A DNA stretch of 64,000 nt from Gammaproteobacteria bacterium UBA5078 (lineage in GTDB: Bacteria; Pseudomonadota; Gammaproteobacteria; Pseudomonadales; Pseudohongiellaceae), in the NCBI GenBank assembly GCA_002416505.1, contig DIAM01000015.1:51783-115782 (forward strand), read 5' to 3'. Made by a program: the position numbers and the translations under genes. The first letter of the stretch is position 1. Every line of letters starts with the position of its first letter. Of the stretch, positions 49,420 through 56,883 are shown piece after piece. The notes beneath the pieces are model-generated. The model was not told the origin of the DNA. It did no database searches and worked only from the letters and a program-made list of their open reading frames with translations.

Positions 49420-50146
49420 TTCTTTTCGTCGTACCAGATTGCATTGCTGATGAATTTATCATTGGCAAATCAAAGACAAGTAATAATTGTCACGTCGCTT
49501 GGCCATTCGTGTGGGGAGTTTGCCCAATATCGCCATGTGCAGCAAGTTATTTGCAAATACACACCCTGTTCGTTAGGCGCGGAGAATGGGCGTTTAGGCT
49601 CAAAAAAAAGCTTCCTCGCGTATTTGCGGCAAATCAGTGACCGCTGCCAGTGAGTGGGGTTTGCTCCTGAGGTATTGAGGCTGGAGTGTGCTGCACTGTA
49701 GGGGAATGGAATTCTCTATGCAGTCATGCTTCAAACGGACCCTTCGCTTGCAAGGCAAGCTCCCACAGTCAGTGGTTTCTATCAGGGTTTAGCAAAATCG
49801 AACCTGCCCAACAAATGGGCGCTGATCTAAGTCGTAACCACTGAACAAGAGGGGCAATGTGGGGTGCTTCGATGCAGGACCTTCGACGGCAAGGATGCCG
49901 GCGTAGAGCCTACATGGACGTACTTGCGGCGTGTCCAGCAGCGAAGTGCGCCGCAGTGCCACTCGTACTACGGAGCACAGGAGATCCCAGAGCAAATCCA
50001 GCAGTGCGACGAAGGATCCGGCCCCTTTTTATCGGCGTCGCGCTCCCGCGTAAGGGCGTAGAACCATAAAAAGCTACAGGATAGTTTTGGCCCTAGTCTG
50101 CATGGGGGCTATAATCCGCATCCCGTATCCCGAATAGAGTAAGACA
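49420..50146. other. Intergenic region with REP-like and fold-back elements
   Basis: About 730 bases between the ECF sigma gene and dapB have no credible gene. They contain a small hairpin at 49741-49766 that resembles REP sequences, a fold-back unit TCAGTGGTT (49767-49775) with AACCACTGA (49837-49845), and a stretch near 49850-49935 with GATGCCGGCGTAGAGCCTAC that looks like an intergenic repeat. The promoter of dapB should lie near 50100 but no clear -35/-10 is seen. Several short open frames are shadows. Confidence 0.55.
49741..49766. repeat. REP-like hairpin element
   Basis: GCTTGC-AAG-GCAAGC (49746-49760) forms a perfect 6-bp hairpin followed by TCCCACAG; on the minus strand the whole reads TGTGGGAGCTTGCCTTGCAA, a form common in REP sequences of Pseudomonas relatives. 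No REP-associated transposase is in the window. Confidence 0.45.
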
Positions 50147-50950
50147 ATGAGAAGAGTGGCAATTGCTGGTGCAGCCGGCCGAATGGGTAAGACCCTGATC
50201 GAAGCGGTAACCCTGAGTGAAGCGAATCTGACCGTGGGCCTTGGTACCGTCTTGGCTGACGATCCTGCCGCGGGCGTGGATCTCGGGCTATTGTCGGGCA
50301 TCTCCGCCCTCGGTATCGGGGCCGTAACAGACCTGGATTCCCATTGCGATGAATTCGATGTGCTCATCGATTTCACCTCGCGCCCAGCCACGCTTGCGCA
50401 TCTGGCCCTTTGCCGCGCGCAAGGCAAGGCTATGGTGATCGGCACCACCGGGTTTAGTGACGCCGAGAAACAGATCATCGCGGAGGCCGCCAAGGATATT
50501 CCCGTCGTATTCGCACCCAATATGAGCGTGGGCGTGAATCTGTGCCTGAAACTACTCGATATGGCCGCGCGCGTGCTCGGCGATGAGATGGACATAGAGA
50601 TTGTTGAGGCCCATCACCGCTTTAAGAAAGACGCGCCTTCGGGCACCGCCCTGCGTATGGGTGAGGTAGTCGCCGAGGCACTGGGGCGCGATCTAAACGA
50701 GGTTGCTGTCTATGGTCGTGAGGGCATGAGCGAGGAGCGCGACAGTAAAACCATTGGCTTCGCGACCATCAGGGCGGGGGATATCGTAGGGGAGCACACG
50801 GTGATTTTCGCGGGCTTGGGCGAGCGCGTGGAGATTACGCACAAGGCGAGCAGCCGCATGACGTTTGCGAAGGGGGCGGTGCGTGCCGCCGCATGGTTGG
50901 AGGGCAAGCCGGCCGGGCTTTACTCGATAGATGATGTCTTGTTTGGCTAG
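50147..50950 (+). CDS. dapB: 4-hydroxy-tetrahydrodipicolinate reductase
   Basis: DapB reduces the cyclic intermediate of lysine/diaminopimelate synthesis with NAD(P)H. The 267-residue protein has RVAIAGAAGRMGKTLIEAV (nucleotide-binding), VLIDFTSRPATLAHLAL, VIGTTGFSDAEK, APNMSVGVNLCLKLL, and EIVEAHHRFKKDAPSGTALR with the catalytic His and Lys. The His usually found before that Lys is Phe here, in a non-catalytic position. It precedes carAB and is separated from it by a leader with an attenuator-like hairpin. Confidence 0.97.
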   Translation: MRRVAIAGAAGRMGKTLIEAVTLSEANLTVGLGTVLADDPAAGVDLGLLSGISALGIGAVTDLDSHCDEFDVLIDFTSRPATLAHLALCRAQGKAMVIGTTGFSDAEKQIIAEAAKDIPVVFAPNMSVGVNLCLKLLDMAARVLGDEMDIEIVEAHHRFKKDAPSGTALRMGEVVAEALGRDLNEVAVYGREGMSEERDSKTIGFATIRAGDIVGEHTVIFAGLGERVEITHKASSRMTFAKGAVRAAAWLEGKPAGLYSIDDVLFG

Positions 50951-50988
50951 TGTGTGCTGTCAAACTCGCTCGCGAGGCAAACGCTTCG

Positions 50989-51018
50989 TAGACACGGTAG
51001 GCAGGATTCCCGTACAAT
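50989..51018 (+). promoter_or_regulatory. Candidate carAB promoter
   Basis: TAGACA (50989-50994) and TACAAT (51013-51018) are separated by 18 bp and match sigma-70 consensus 5 of 6 at each box. Transcription would start near 51025 and produce a ~110-nt leader before carA that includes a strong terminator hairpin. Confidence 0.5.
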
Positions 51019-51067
51019 ACGGCCTCAGTATGATTACATCTGAGCACATAACGGGATTCACAAAAAG

Positions 51068-51102
51068 GCGGAATGAAGCGGTCGTTTCATTCCGCTTTTT
51101 TT
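51068..51102 (+). terminator. Terminator/attenuator in the carA leader
   Basis: GCGGAATGAA (51068-51077) pairs perfectly with TTCATTCCGC (51086-51095) over an 8-nt loop, preceded by five A and followed by seven T. It is an intrinsic terminator 33 bases before carA. Either it ends the dapB transcript, or carA transcription from the promoter above is controlled by readthrough. A short open frame starting at 51030 (MITSEHITGF...) spans the hairpin and could be a leader peptide. Confidence 0.75.
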
Positions 51103-51135
51103 CACCCGGATTTTGCGTTTTATCGGGAGATTGAA

Positions 51136-52281
51136 TTGATTATTCCAGCTGTACTGGCATTAGAAGATGGCAGTATATTCCGTGGTAGGGCGATAGGCGC
51201 CCATGGTGTTTCCAGTGGTGAGGTCGTCTTTAATACCTCGATGACGGGTTATCAGGAAATTCTTACCGACCCCTCATATGCTCGCCAAATCGTGACACTG
51301 ACCTATCCGCATATCGGCAACACCGGCACCAATTCCGAAGATAATGAATCCGCGAATGTGTGGGCCTCAGGCCTCGTGATTCGTGATCTTTCGCGGATGG
51401 CCAGTAATTGGCGCAATGAAGCCAGCCTCGAAGACTTCCTGAAAGAGCGCAATGTTGTCGCCATCGCAGAGATCGACACGCGTCGCCTAACGCGCCTGCT
51501 TAGAGATAAGGGGCCGCTCAATGGCTGCCTACTCTCCGGTGATGCCCTCGCCGAGAAAGGCGAAGCCTATGCGCTAGAGCAGGCTAAGGCATTCCCAGGC
51601 CTCAAGGGCATGGATCTGGCCAAAGAAGTGAGCACGAAGGCCTCGTTCGAGTGGACCGAAGGCCTGTGGGTCTGGAGTGAGGGGCATAGCGACGTAGCGC
51701 TGAGCAAGCCCTTCCATGTGGTCGCTTACGATTTCGGCGCAAAACACAATATCCTGCGCATGATCGCGCAGCGCAATTGCAAGGTGACTGTCGTGCCAGC
51801 CCAAACCAGCGCAGAGGATGTCATGGCCTTGCAGCCTGACGGCGTATTCCTCTCCAACGGCCCTGGCGACCCGGAGCCTTGCGACTACGCGATTGCGGCC
51901 ACCAAGCGTTTCCTTGAGCTCGACATCCCCGTGTTCGGCATCTGTCTCGGCTGCCAGATTCTGGCACTAGCCTGTGGGGCGAAGACCGTGAAGATGCGTC
52001 TAGGTCATCACGGCGCCAACCACCCGGTGCAGAGCATCGACGATGGCACCGTGTTCATCACCAGTCAGAACCACGGTTTTGCGGTCGATGAGGCCAGCCT
52101 CCCAGCGAATTTGCGCGCGACACACCGCTCCTTGTTCGATGGCAGTCTGCAGGGTATCGAGCGCACCGATAAGCCGGCGTTTGCCTTCCAAGGCCACCCG
52201 GAAGCAGGCCCAGGGCCGCACGATATCACCTCACTCTTCGATCACTTCATCGAGCTGATGAAGGCGAGAGTCAGTCGTTAG
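51136..52281 (+). CDS. carA: Carbamoyl-phosphate synthase small (glutaminase) subunit
   Basis: CarA releases ammonia from glutamine for carbamoyl-phosphate synthesis, feeding arginine and pyrimidines. The 381-residue protein has the N-terminal CPSase domain (PAVLALEDGSIFRGRAIGAH, FNTSMTGYQEILTDPSYA) and a C-terminal class I glutamine amidotransferase with SNGPGDPEPCDYAI, the nucleophile in FGICLGCQILALA, and GHPEAGPGPHD. The TTG at 51136 is preferred because GGGAG lies just upstream and the length then matches E. coli; an upstream ATG at 51073 lies inside the leader hairpin. Confidence 0.95.
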   Translation: MIIPAVLALEDGSIFRGRAIGAHGVSSGEVVFNTSMTGYQEILTDPSYARQIVTLTYPHIGNTGTNSEDNESANVWASGLVIRDLSRMASNWRNEASLEDFLKERNVVAIAEIDTRRLTRLLRDKGPLNGCLLSGDALAEKGEAYALEQAKAFPGLKGMDLAKEVSTKASFEWTEGLWVWSEGHSDVALSKPFHVVAYDFGAKHNILRMIAQRNCKVTVVPAQTSAEDVMALQPDGVFLSNGPGDPEPCDYAIAATKRFLELDIPVFGICLGCQILALACGAKTVKMRLGHHGANHPVQSIDDGTVFITSQNHGFAVDEASLPANLRATHRSLFDGSLQGIERTDKPAFAFQGHPEAGPGPHDITSLFDHFIELMKARVSR

Positions 52282-52381
52282 TGAAAGCCACCGCCGAGGG
52301 CCCTGCGCCCTCGGATTGCCAATATTAAACAAGCCGCCTTAGCGACAATGCCTCGGCGGCCTCAAGACCTACGGTTTGAAT

Positions 52382-55300
52382 ATGCCAAAACGATCCGACA
52401 TAAACAGTATCCTCATCCTCGGTGCGGGCCCTATTGTGATAGGTCAGGCCTGCGAGTTCGATTACTCCGGTGCACAGGCTTGCCAGGCACTGCGCGAGGA
52501 AGGCTATCGCGTCATTCTCGTGAACTCGAACCCCGCCACTATTATGACCGACCCCGCGATGGCGGATGCCACCTACATCGAGCCGGTGACGTGGGAGATC
52601 GTTGAGAAGATCATCGAGAAAGAGCGTCCCGATGCGATTCTTCCTACGATGGGAGGGCAGACCGCTCTGAACTGCGCGCTGGATCTCAACAAGCACGGCG
52701 TGCTGGACAAATACAATGTCGAGCTCATCGGCGCGAGCTGCGAGGCGATCGACAAGGCAGAGAACCGCGAGTTATTCGACCGCGCCATGAAGCGCATCGG
52801 CTTAGAGACGCCTGCCCACGGCATGGCTCACAATATGGAAGAGGCCTACGCGGCTCTGGACAAGGTGGGTTTTCCTTGCATCGTGCGCCCCTCGTTCACA
52901 CTGGGCGGCAGTGGCGGCGGCATCGCCTATAACAAAGAAGAATTCATCGAGATCTGTACGCGCGGTCTCGAGCTCTCGCCGAACAATGAGCTGTTGATCG
53001 ATGAGTCGCTCATCGGCTGGAAAGAGTACGAGCTCGAAGTCGTGCGTGACCGTAAAGACAACTGCATCATCGTCTGTACCATCGAGAACTTCGACGCGAT
53101 GGGCGTACACACCGGTGACTCGATCACCGTTGCGCCGTCCCAGACTCTGACCGATAAGGAATACCAGATCCTGCGTAATGCCGCGATCGCGGTGCTACGC
53201 GAGATCGGCGTCGAGACTGGCGGTTCGAACGTGCAGTTCGGCATGTGTCCGAAGACCGGCCGCCTTGTCATCATCGAGATGAACCCGCGTGTCTCGCGCT
53301 CCTCGGCCTTGGCGTCGAAGGCGACCGGCTTCCCGATCGCACGTGTCGCTGCGAAGCTGGCGATTGGTTACACGCTCGATGAGCTGCGTAACGAGATCAC
53401 CGGTGGTGCCACGCCGGCCTCTTTCGAGCCGACGATCGACTATGTCGTCACGAAGATTCCGCGCTTCACCTTCGAGAAATTCCCCGAGACTAACGACCGT
53501 ATCACGACGCAGATGAAATCTGTGGGTGAGGTCATGGCGATCGGCCGTACCTTCCAGGAATCTATCCAGAAGGCGTTGCGTGGGCTGGAAGTCGGCGTGT
53601 CGGGATTCGATCCGATACTGGAGACAGGCCTGAGCGACTCACTCGATATTCTTAAGCGTGAGCTTAAGGACGCGGGCGGCGAGCGCGTATGGTATGTCGC
53701 CGATGCCTTCCGTCAGGGCTGGAGCGTCGAGACGGTGAGTGAGCTGACAGGCATCGACCCTTGGTTCTTGGTGCAGATAGAAGACTTGATGTTCGAAGAG
53801 GCACGCATCGCGCAGATGAGCCTGGAACAGATGGACAAGGACACGCTCTTCCGCCTCAAGCAGAAGGGTTTCTCCGACTCGCGCATGGCCGCGCTACTGA
53901 ATATTCCTGAACAGAAGATGCTGGACTACCGTCATAAGCTTGGCGTGCGTCCCGTGTATAAGCGTGTCGATACTTGTGCGGCCGAGTTCGCCTCGACTAC
54001 CGCCTATATGTATTCTACCTATGAGGAAGAGTGCGAGGCGCTGCCGAGCGATCGCAAGAAGATTATGGTGTTGGGCGGCGGACCAAACCGCATCGGGCAG
54101 GGCATCGAATTCGATTACTGCTGTGTGCACGCGGCACTGGCGATGCGCGAAGATGGCTTTGAAACCATCATGGTGAACTGCAACCCCGAGACCGTTTCGA
54201 CCGACTACAATATCTCCGATCGCCTCTATTTCGAGCCGGTAACTTTCGAGGACGTGATCGAGATCGTGCACCTCGAGAAGCCCCATGGCGTGATCGTGCA
54301 GTTCGGCGGGCAGACGCCACTGAACCTAGCGAAACGACTTGAAGAGGCAGGCGTGCCGATTATCGGGACCTCCGCGGACGCAATCGACTTGGCAGAGGAT
54401 CGCGAGCGCTTCCAGCGCATGATTCAGAAGCTGGGCCTGAAACAACCGCCTAACTGTATCGTGCGCAGCGTCGAGGAAAGTATCGCCGCCGCGGAGAGGA
54501 TTTCCTATCCGCTCGTGGTGCGTCCCTCCTATGTATTGGGCGGTCGCTCCATGGAGATCGTGTACAACGAAGAGGAGCTGCGTCGCTATATGCGCACCTC
54601 CGTGAAAGTCGGCAACGAAAGCCCCGTGTTGCTCGATTACTTCTTGAACGCCGCGATTGAGATCGATGTCGATCTGGTCAGCGATGGCAAGCAGGTAGTG
54701 GTCGGCGCGATCATGCAGCACATCGAACAAGCGGGCGTGCACTCTGGCGACTCGGCCTGTTCATTGCCTCCTTACAATCTCTCCGAGGAGGTGCAGAACC
54801 GCATCCGCGAGCAGGTCAGTATGCTGGCGATGGAGCTCAAGGTAGTGGGCCTGATGAACACGCAGCTGGCTTACCAAGATGACGAGATCTACGTGATCGA
54901 AGTGAATCCACGCGCCTCGCGAACCGTGCCATTTGTCTCTAAATGCATCGGCGTGTCGCTGGCCAAGGTCGCGGCGCGTTGCATGGCAGGTACCAGCCTG
55001 GCAGAGCAGGGTTTTGTAAAGGAGATCGTGCCGAAAAACTTCGCCGTAAAGGAGGCCGTGTTCCCCTTCAATAAGTTCCCAGGGGTAGACCCGATTCTTG
55101 GCCCAGAAATGAAGTCTACGGGGGAGGTCATGGGCGTTGGTCGCACCTTCGCAGAAGCCTTCGCGAAGGCACAGCTTGGCGCTGGGGAAGAGGTCAAGGC
55201 TGGCGGGGCCGTCTTTATCAGTGTGCGCGACGCCGATAAATGGCAGCTCACGGATGTGGCTGGCAAGCTGCACGCTCTGGGCTTTAAGTTGCTTGCGACG

Positions 55301-55597
55301 CAGGGCACTGCGGCGGTAATCGCCGAGGCAGGTTTGCCTGTGACCTCGGTCAACAAGGTTAACGAAGGCCGTCCCCATATCGTCGACATGATCAAGAATG
55401 ACGAAGTGCAGTTGATCGTCAACACTACCGAGGGCAAGCAGGCCATCGCAGATTCCTCGATAATTCGCCGCACGGCTCTTCGCCATGACGTGTCCTGTAC
55501 CACGACTATCGCCGGAGCTCTGGCTGTTTGTGAAGCGCTCGAATTCGGTGATAAGCTGTCCGTGTACACGATTCAGGAGTTGCACGCAGAATTATGA
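52382..55597 (+). CDS. carB: Carbamoyl-phosphate synthase large subunit
   Basis: CarB makes carbamoyl-phosphate from bicarbonate, ATP and ammonia. The 1071-residue protein contains two tandem ATP-grasp halves: the first begins ILILGAGPIVIGQACEFDYSG, with RPSFTLGGSGGGIAYN and IIEMNPRVSRSSALASKATG; the second begins IMVLGGGPNRIGQGIEFDYC, with RPSYVLGGRSMEIVYN and VIEVNPRASRTVPFVSK. A C-terminal MGS-like allosteric domain (KLLATQGTAAVIAEAGLPVT) follows. ATG at 52382 is preferred over TTG 52376. carA ends 100 bases upstream. Confidence 0.98.
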   Translation: MPKRSDINSILILGAGPIVIGQACEFDYSGAQACQALREEGYRVILVNSNPATIMTDPAMADATYIEPVTWEIVEKIIEKERPDAILPTMGGQTALNCALDLNKHGVLDKYNVELIGASCEAIDKAENRELFDRAMKRIGLETPAHGMAHNMEEAYAALDKVGFPCIVRPSFTLGGSGGGIAYNKEEFIEICTRGLELSPNNELLIDESLIGWKEYELEVVRDRKDNCIIVCTIENFDAMGVHTGDSITVAPSQTLTDKEYQILRNAAIAVLREIGVETGGSNVQFGMCPKTGRLVIIEMNPRVSRSSALASKATGFPIARVAAKLAIGYTLDELRNEITGGATPASFEPTIDYVVTKIPRFTFEKFPETNDRITTQMKSVGEVMAIGRTFQESIQKALRGLEVGVSGFDPILETGLSDSLDILKRELKDAGGERVWYVADAFRQGWSVETVSELTGIDPWFLVQIEDLMFEEARIAQMSLEQMDKDTLFRLKQKGFSDSRMAALLNIPEQKMLDYRHKLGVRPVYKRVDTCAAEFASTTAYMYSTYEEECEALPSDRKKIMVLGGGPNRIGQGIEFDYCCVHAALAMREDGFETIMVNCNPETVSTDYNISDRLYFEPVTFEDVIEIVHLEKPHGVIVQFGGQTPLNLAKRLEEAGVPIIGTSADAIDLAEDRERFQRMIQKLGLKQPPNCIVRSVEESIAAAERISYPLVVRPSYVLGGRSMEIVYNEEELRRYMRTSVKVGNESPVLLDYFLNAAIEIDVDLVSDGKQVVVGAIMQHIEQAGVHSGDSACSLPPYNLSEEVQNRIREQVSMLAMELKVVGLMNTQLAYQDDEIYVIEVNPRASRTVPFVSKCIGVSLAKVAARCMAGTSLAEQGFVKEIVPKNFAVKEAVFPFNKFPGVDPILGPEMKSTGEVMGVGRTFAEAFAKAQLGAGEEVKAGGAVFISVRDADKWQLTDVAGKLHALGFKLLATQGTAAVIAEAGLPVTSVNKVNEGRPHIVDMIKNDEVQLIVNTTEGKQAIADSSIIRRTALRHDVSCTTTIAGALAVCEALEFGDKLSVYTIQELHAEL

Positions 55598-56070
55598 GAA
55601 AAGTCCCCATGACTGTCGCTGGCGCCGAGCGACTGCGAGTAGAGCTTGCCGAGCTTAAATCCGAGCGTCGTCCGAAAATTATTCAGGCGATAGCGGAGGC
55701 CCGCGCGCACGGCGATCTAAAAGAGAATGCCGAGTATCACGCTGCGCGTGAGCAGCAGAGTTTTTGTGAGGGTCGCATTAACGAGATCGAAGGCAAGCTT
55801 GCCGATGCCGAGGTTATTGACGTGTGCGCTATTGCGCCGTCTGGGCGCGTCATCTTTGGTACTACAGTCACATTGCTCAATGTGAGCACCGACGCGCAAG
55901 TGGTCTATCAGATCGTCGGCGAGGATGAGGCGGACGTGAAAGCTGGCCGCATCTCCGTCGGCTCCCCTATTGCCCGCGCGATTATGGGCAAAGAGGTTGG
56001 CGAGGAGATCGTCGTGAAGGCTCCTGCCGGTGATATCGAATACGAGATCGAGGCGGTAGAGCATCTGTAG
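55594..56070 (+). CDS. greA: Transcription elongation factor GreA
   Basis: GreA rescues backtracked RNA polymerase by stimulating transcript cleavage. The 158-residue protein has the N-terminal coiled coil with the acidic tip (AIAEARAHGDLKENAEYHAA), the basic patch, and the C-terminal FKBP-like domain (VTLLNVSTDAQVVYQIVGED, ISVGSPIARAIMGKEVGEE). It overlaps carB by 4 bp (ATGA), which couples the two, as in many gammaproteobacteria. Confidence 0.98.
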   Translation: MRKVPMTVAGAERLRVELAELKSERRPKIIQAIAEARAHGDLKENAEYHAAREQQSFCEGRINEIEGKLADAEVIDVCAIAPSGRVIFGTTVTLLNVSTDAQVVYQIVGEDEADVKAGRISVGSPIARAIMGKEVGEEIVVKAPAGDIEYEIEAVEHL

Positions 56071-56078
56071 AGATGCTC
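56059..56078. repeat. Hairpin across the greA stop codon
   Basis: GAGCATC (56059-56065) and GATGCTC (56072-56078) form a perfect 7-bp stem around TGTAGA, which contains the TAG stop. It lies at a convergent junction with yhbY and resembles the hairpin at 48001-48026 in placement. Confidence 0.5.
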
Positions 56079-56090
56079 GGCAGGTCTGTC

Positions 56091-56402
56091 CTACTTCTGA
56101 AAACGCAGCAGATTAGACAGCTTCGGATTGGGTTTATCTGCCTTGCGGTACAGCACCGCAACATTGCCAATGCTCTGGATCAACTCGGCATTAGCCGCCG
56201 TGCAAATCTCTAATGTGAGTGCCTTGCGAGAATCGCGATCTGCCGCGAAGATCTTGATTTTGATGAGTTCGTGCTGTTTCAGCGCTCGCTCGATCTCTTC
56301 ACTGACACTCTCTGTCAAACCCTTCTGGGCAATGGTCACTACCGGTGAGAGGGAGTGGGCGATGGTACGGAATTGTTTCTTCTCTTGCGGAGCGAGTTTC
56401 AT
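56091..56402 (-). CDS. yhbY: Ribosome assembly RNA-binding protein YhbY (CRS1-YhbY)
   Basis: YhbY is a small RNA-binding protein of the CRM domain that associates with pre-50S particles. The 103-residue product begins MKLAPQEKKQFRTIAHSLSP and shows VVTIAQKGLTESVSEEIERAL, KQHELIKIKIFAADRDSRKA and AVLYRKADKPNPKLSN. The start at 56402 matches the family; an upstream frame to 56453 is not supported. It is divergent from ftsH and convergent with greA. The rlmE gene, which usually lies between yhbY and ftsH, is absent. Confidence 0.95.
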   Translation of the reverse strand: MKLAPQEKKQFRTIAHSLSPVVTIAQKGLTESVSEEIERALKQHELIKIKIFAADRDSRKALTLEICTAANAELIQSIGNVAVLYRKADKPNPKLSNLLRFQK

Positions 56403-56883
56403 ATTTGTGGTATCACAAAGCAGGTAAATGGGCGTTTCTAAACGAGGCGACATTGTAGCCTAGCGTGAGAAATACACAACCGGGCTATTTTATCCGGTGG
56501 CGCAATCCTTGGACATTTTGCGTTCTGATCTTGTAATATCGATGGCAACTCCCAATATCTAAGGCGTGAGTATAAAGTATGCCGCCTTGCTTAGATGTCC
56601 TATATGCGCAATTCGGCCGCGTCGGTACCGCTCTTAAGGCGGTGCAGTGCAATTATAGCCAGCTAAATCAGGTCTTTTCGCTGTAAGTGTGATGTTCCTG
56701 TACGTCAGTCAGTTTGTGGAGTCCACGCGCGCCTTTTGGGCGTAAATAGTACTGACGAGAGTGTGTCATAAGCACCAAGTTCTAGAATTAATGCCGGAGC
56801 CTCGCTGGGGGTCCGGATCATGTGCCCCACGATTTACGTTCGGCGCCACCGCATAATGTTTACAATAGATGGGGGATAATCCC
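56403..56883. other. Intergenic region between yhbY and ftsH (no rlmE)
   Basis: These ~480 bases lie where rlmE (ftsJ/rrmJ, ~620 bp) is usually found. No open frame with methyltransferase motifs is present on either strand, so the gene is missing, not merely mis-framed. The region holds the divergent promoters of yhbY and ftsH; none is clear, though TTTACAAT just before ftsH could serve as a -10. Confidence 0.6.
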
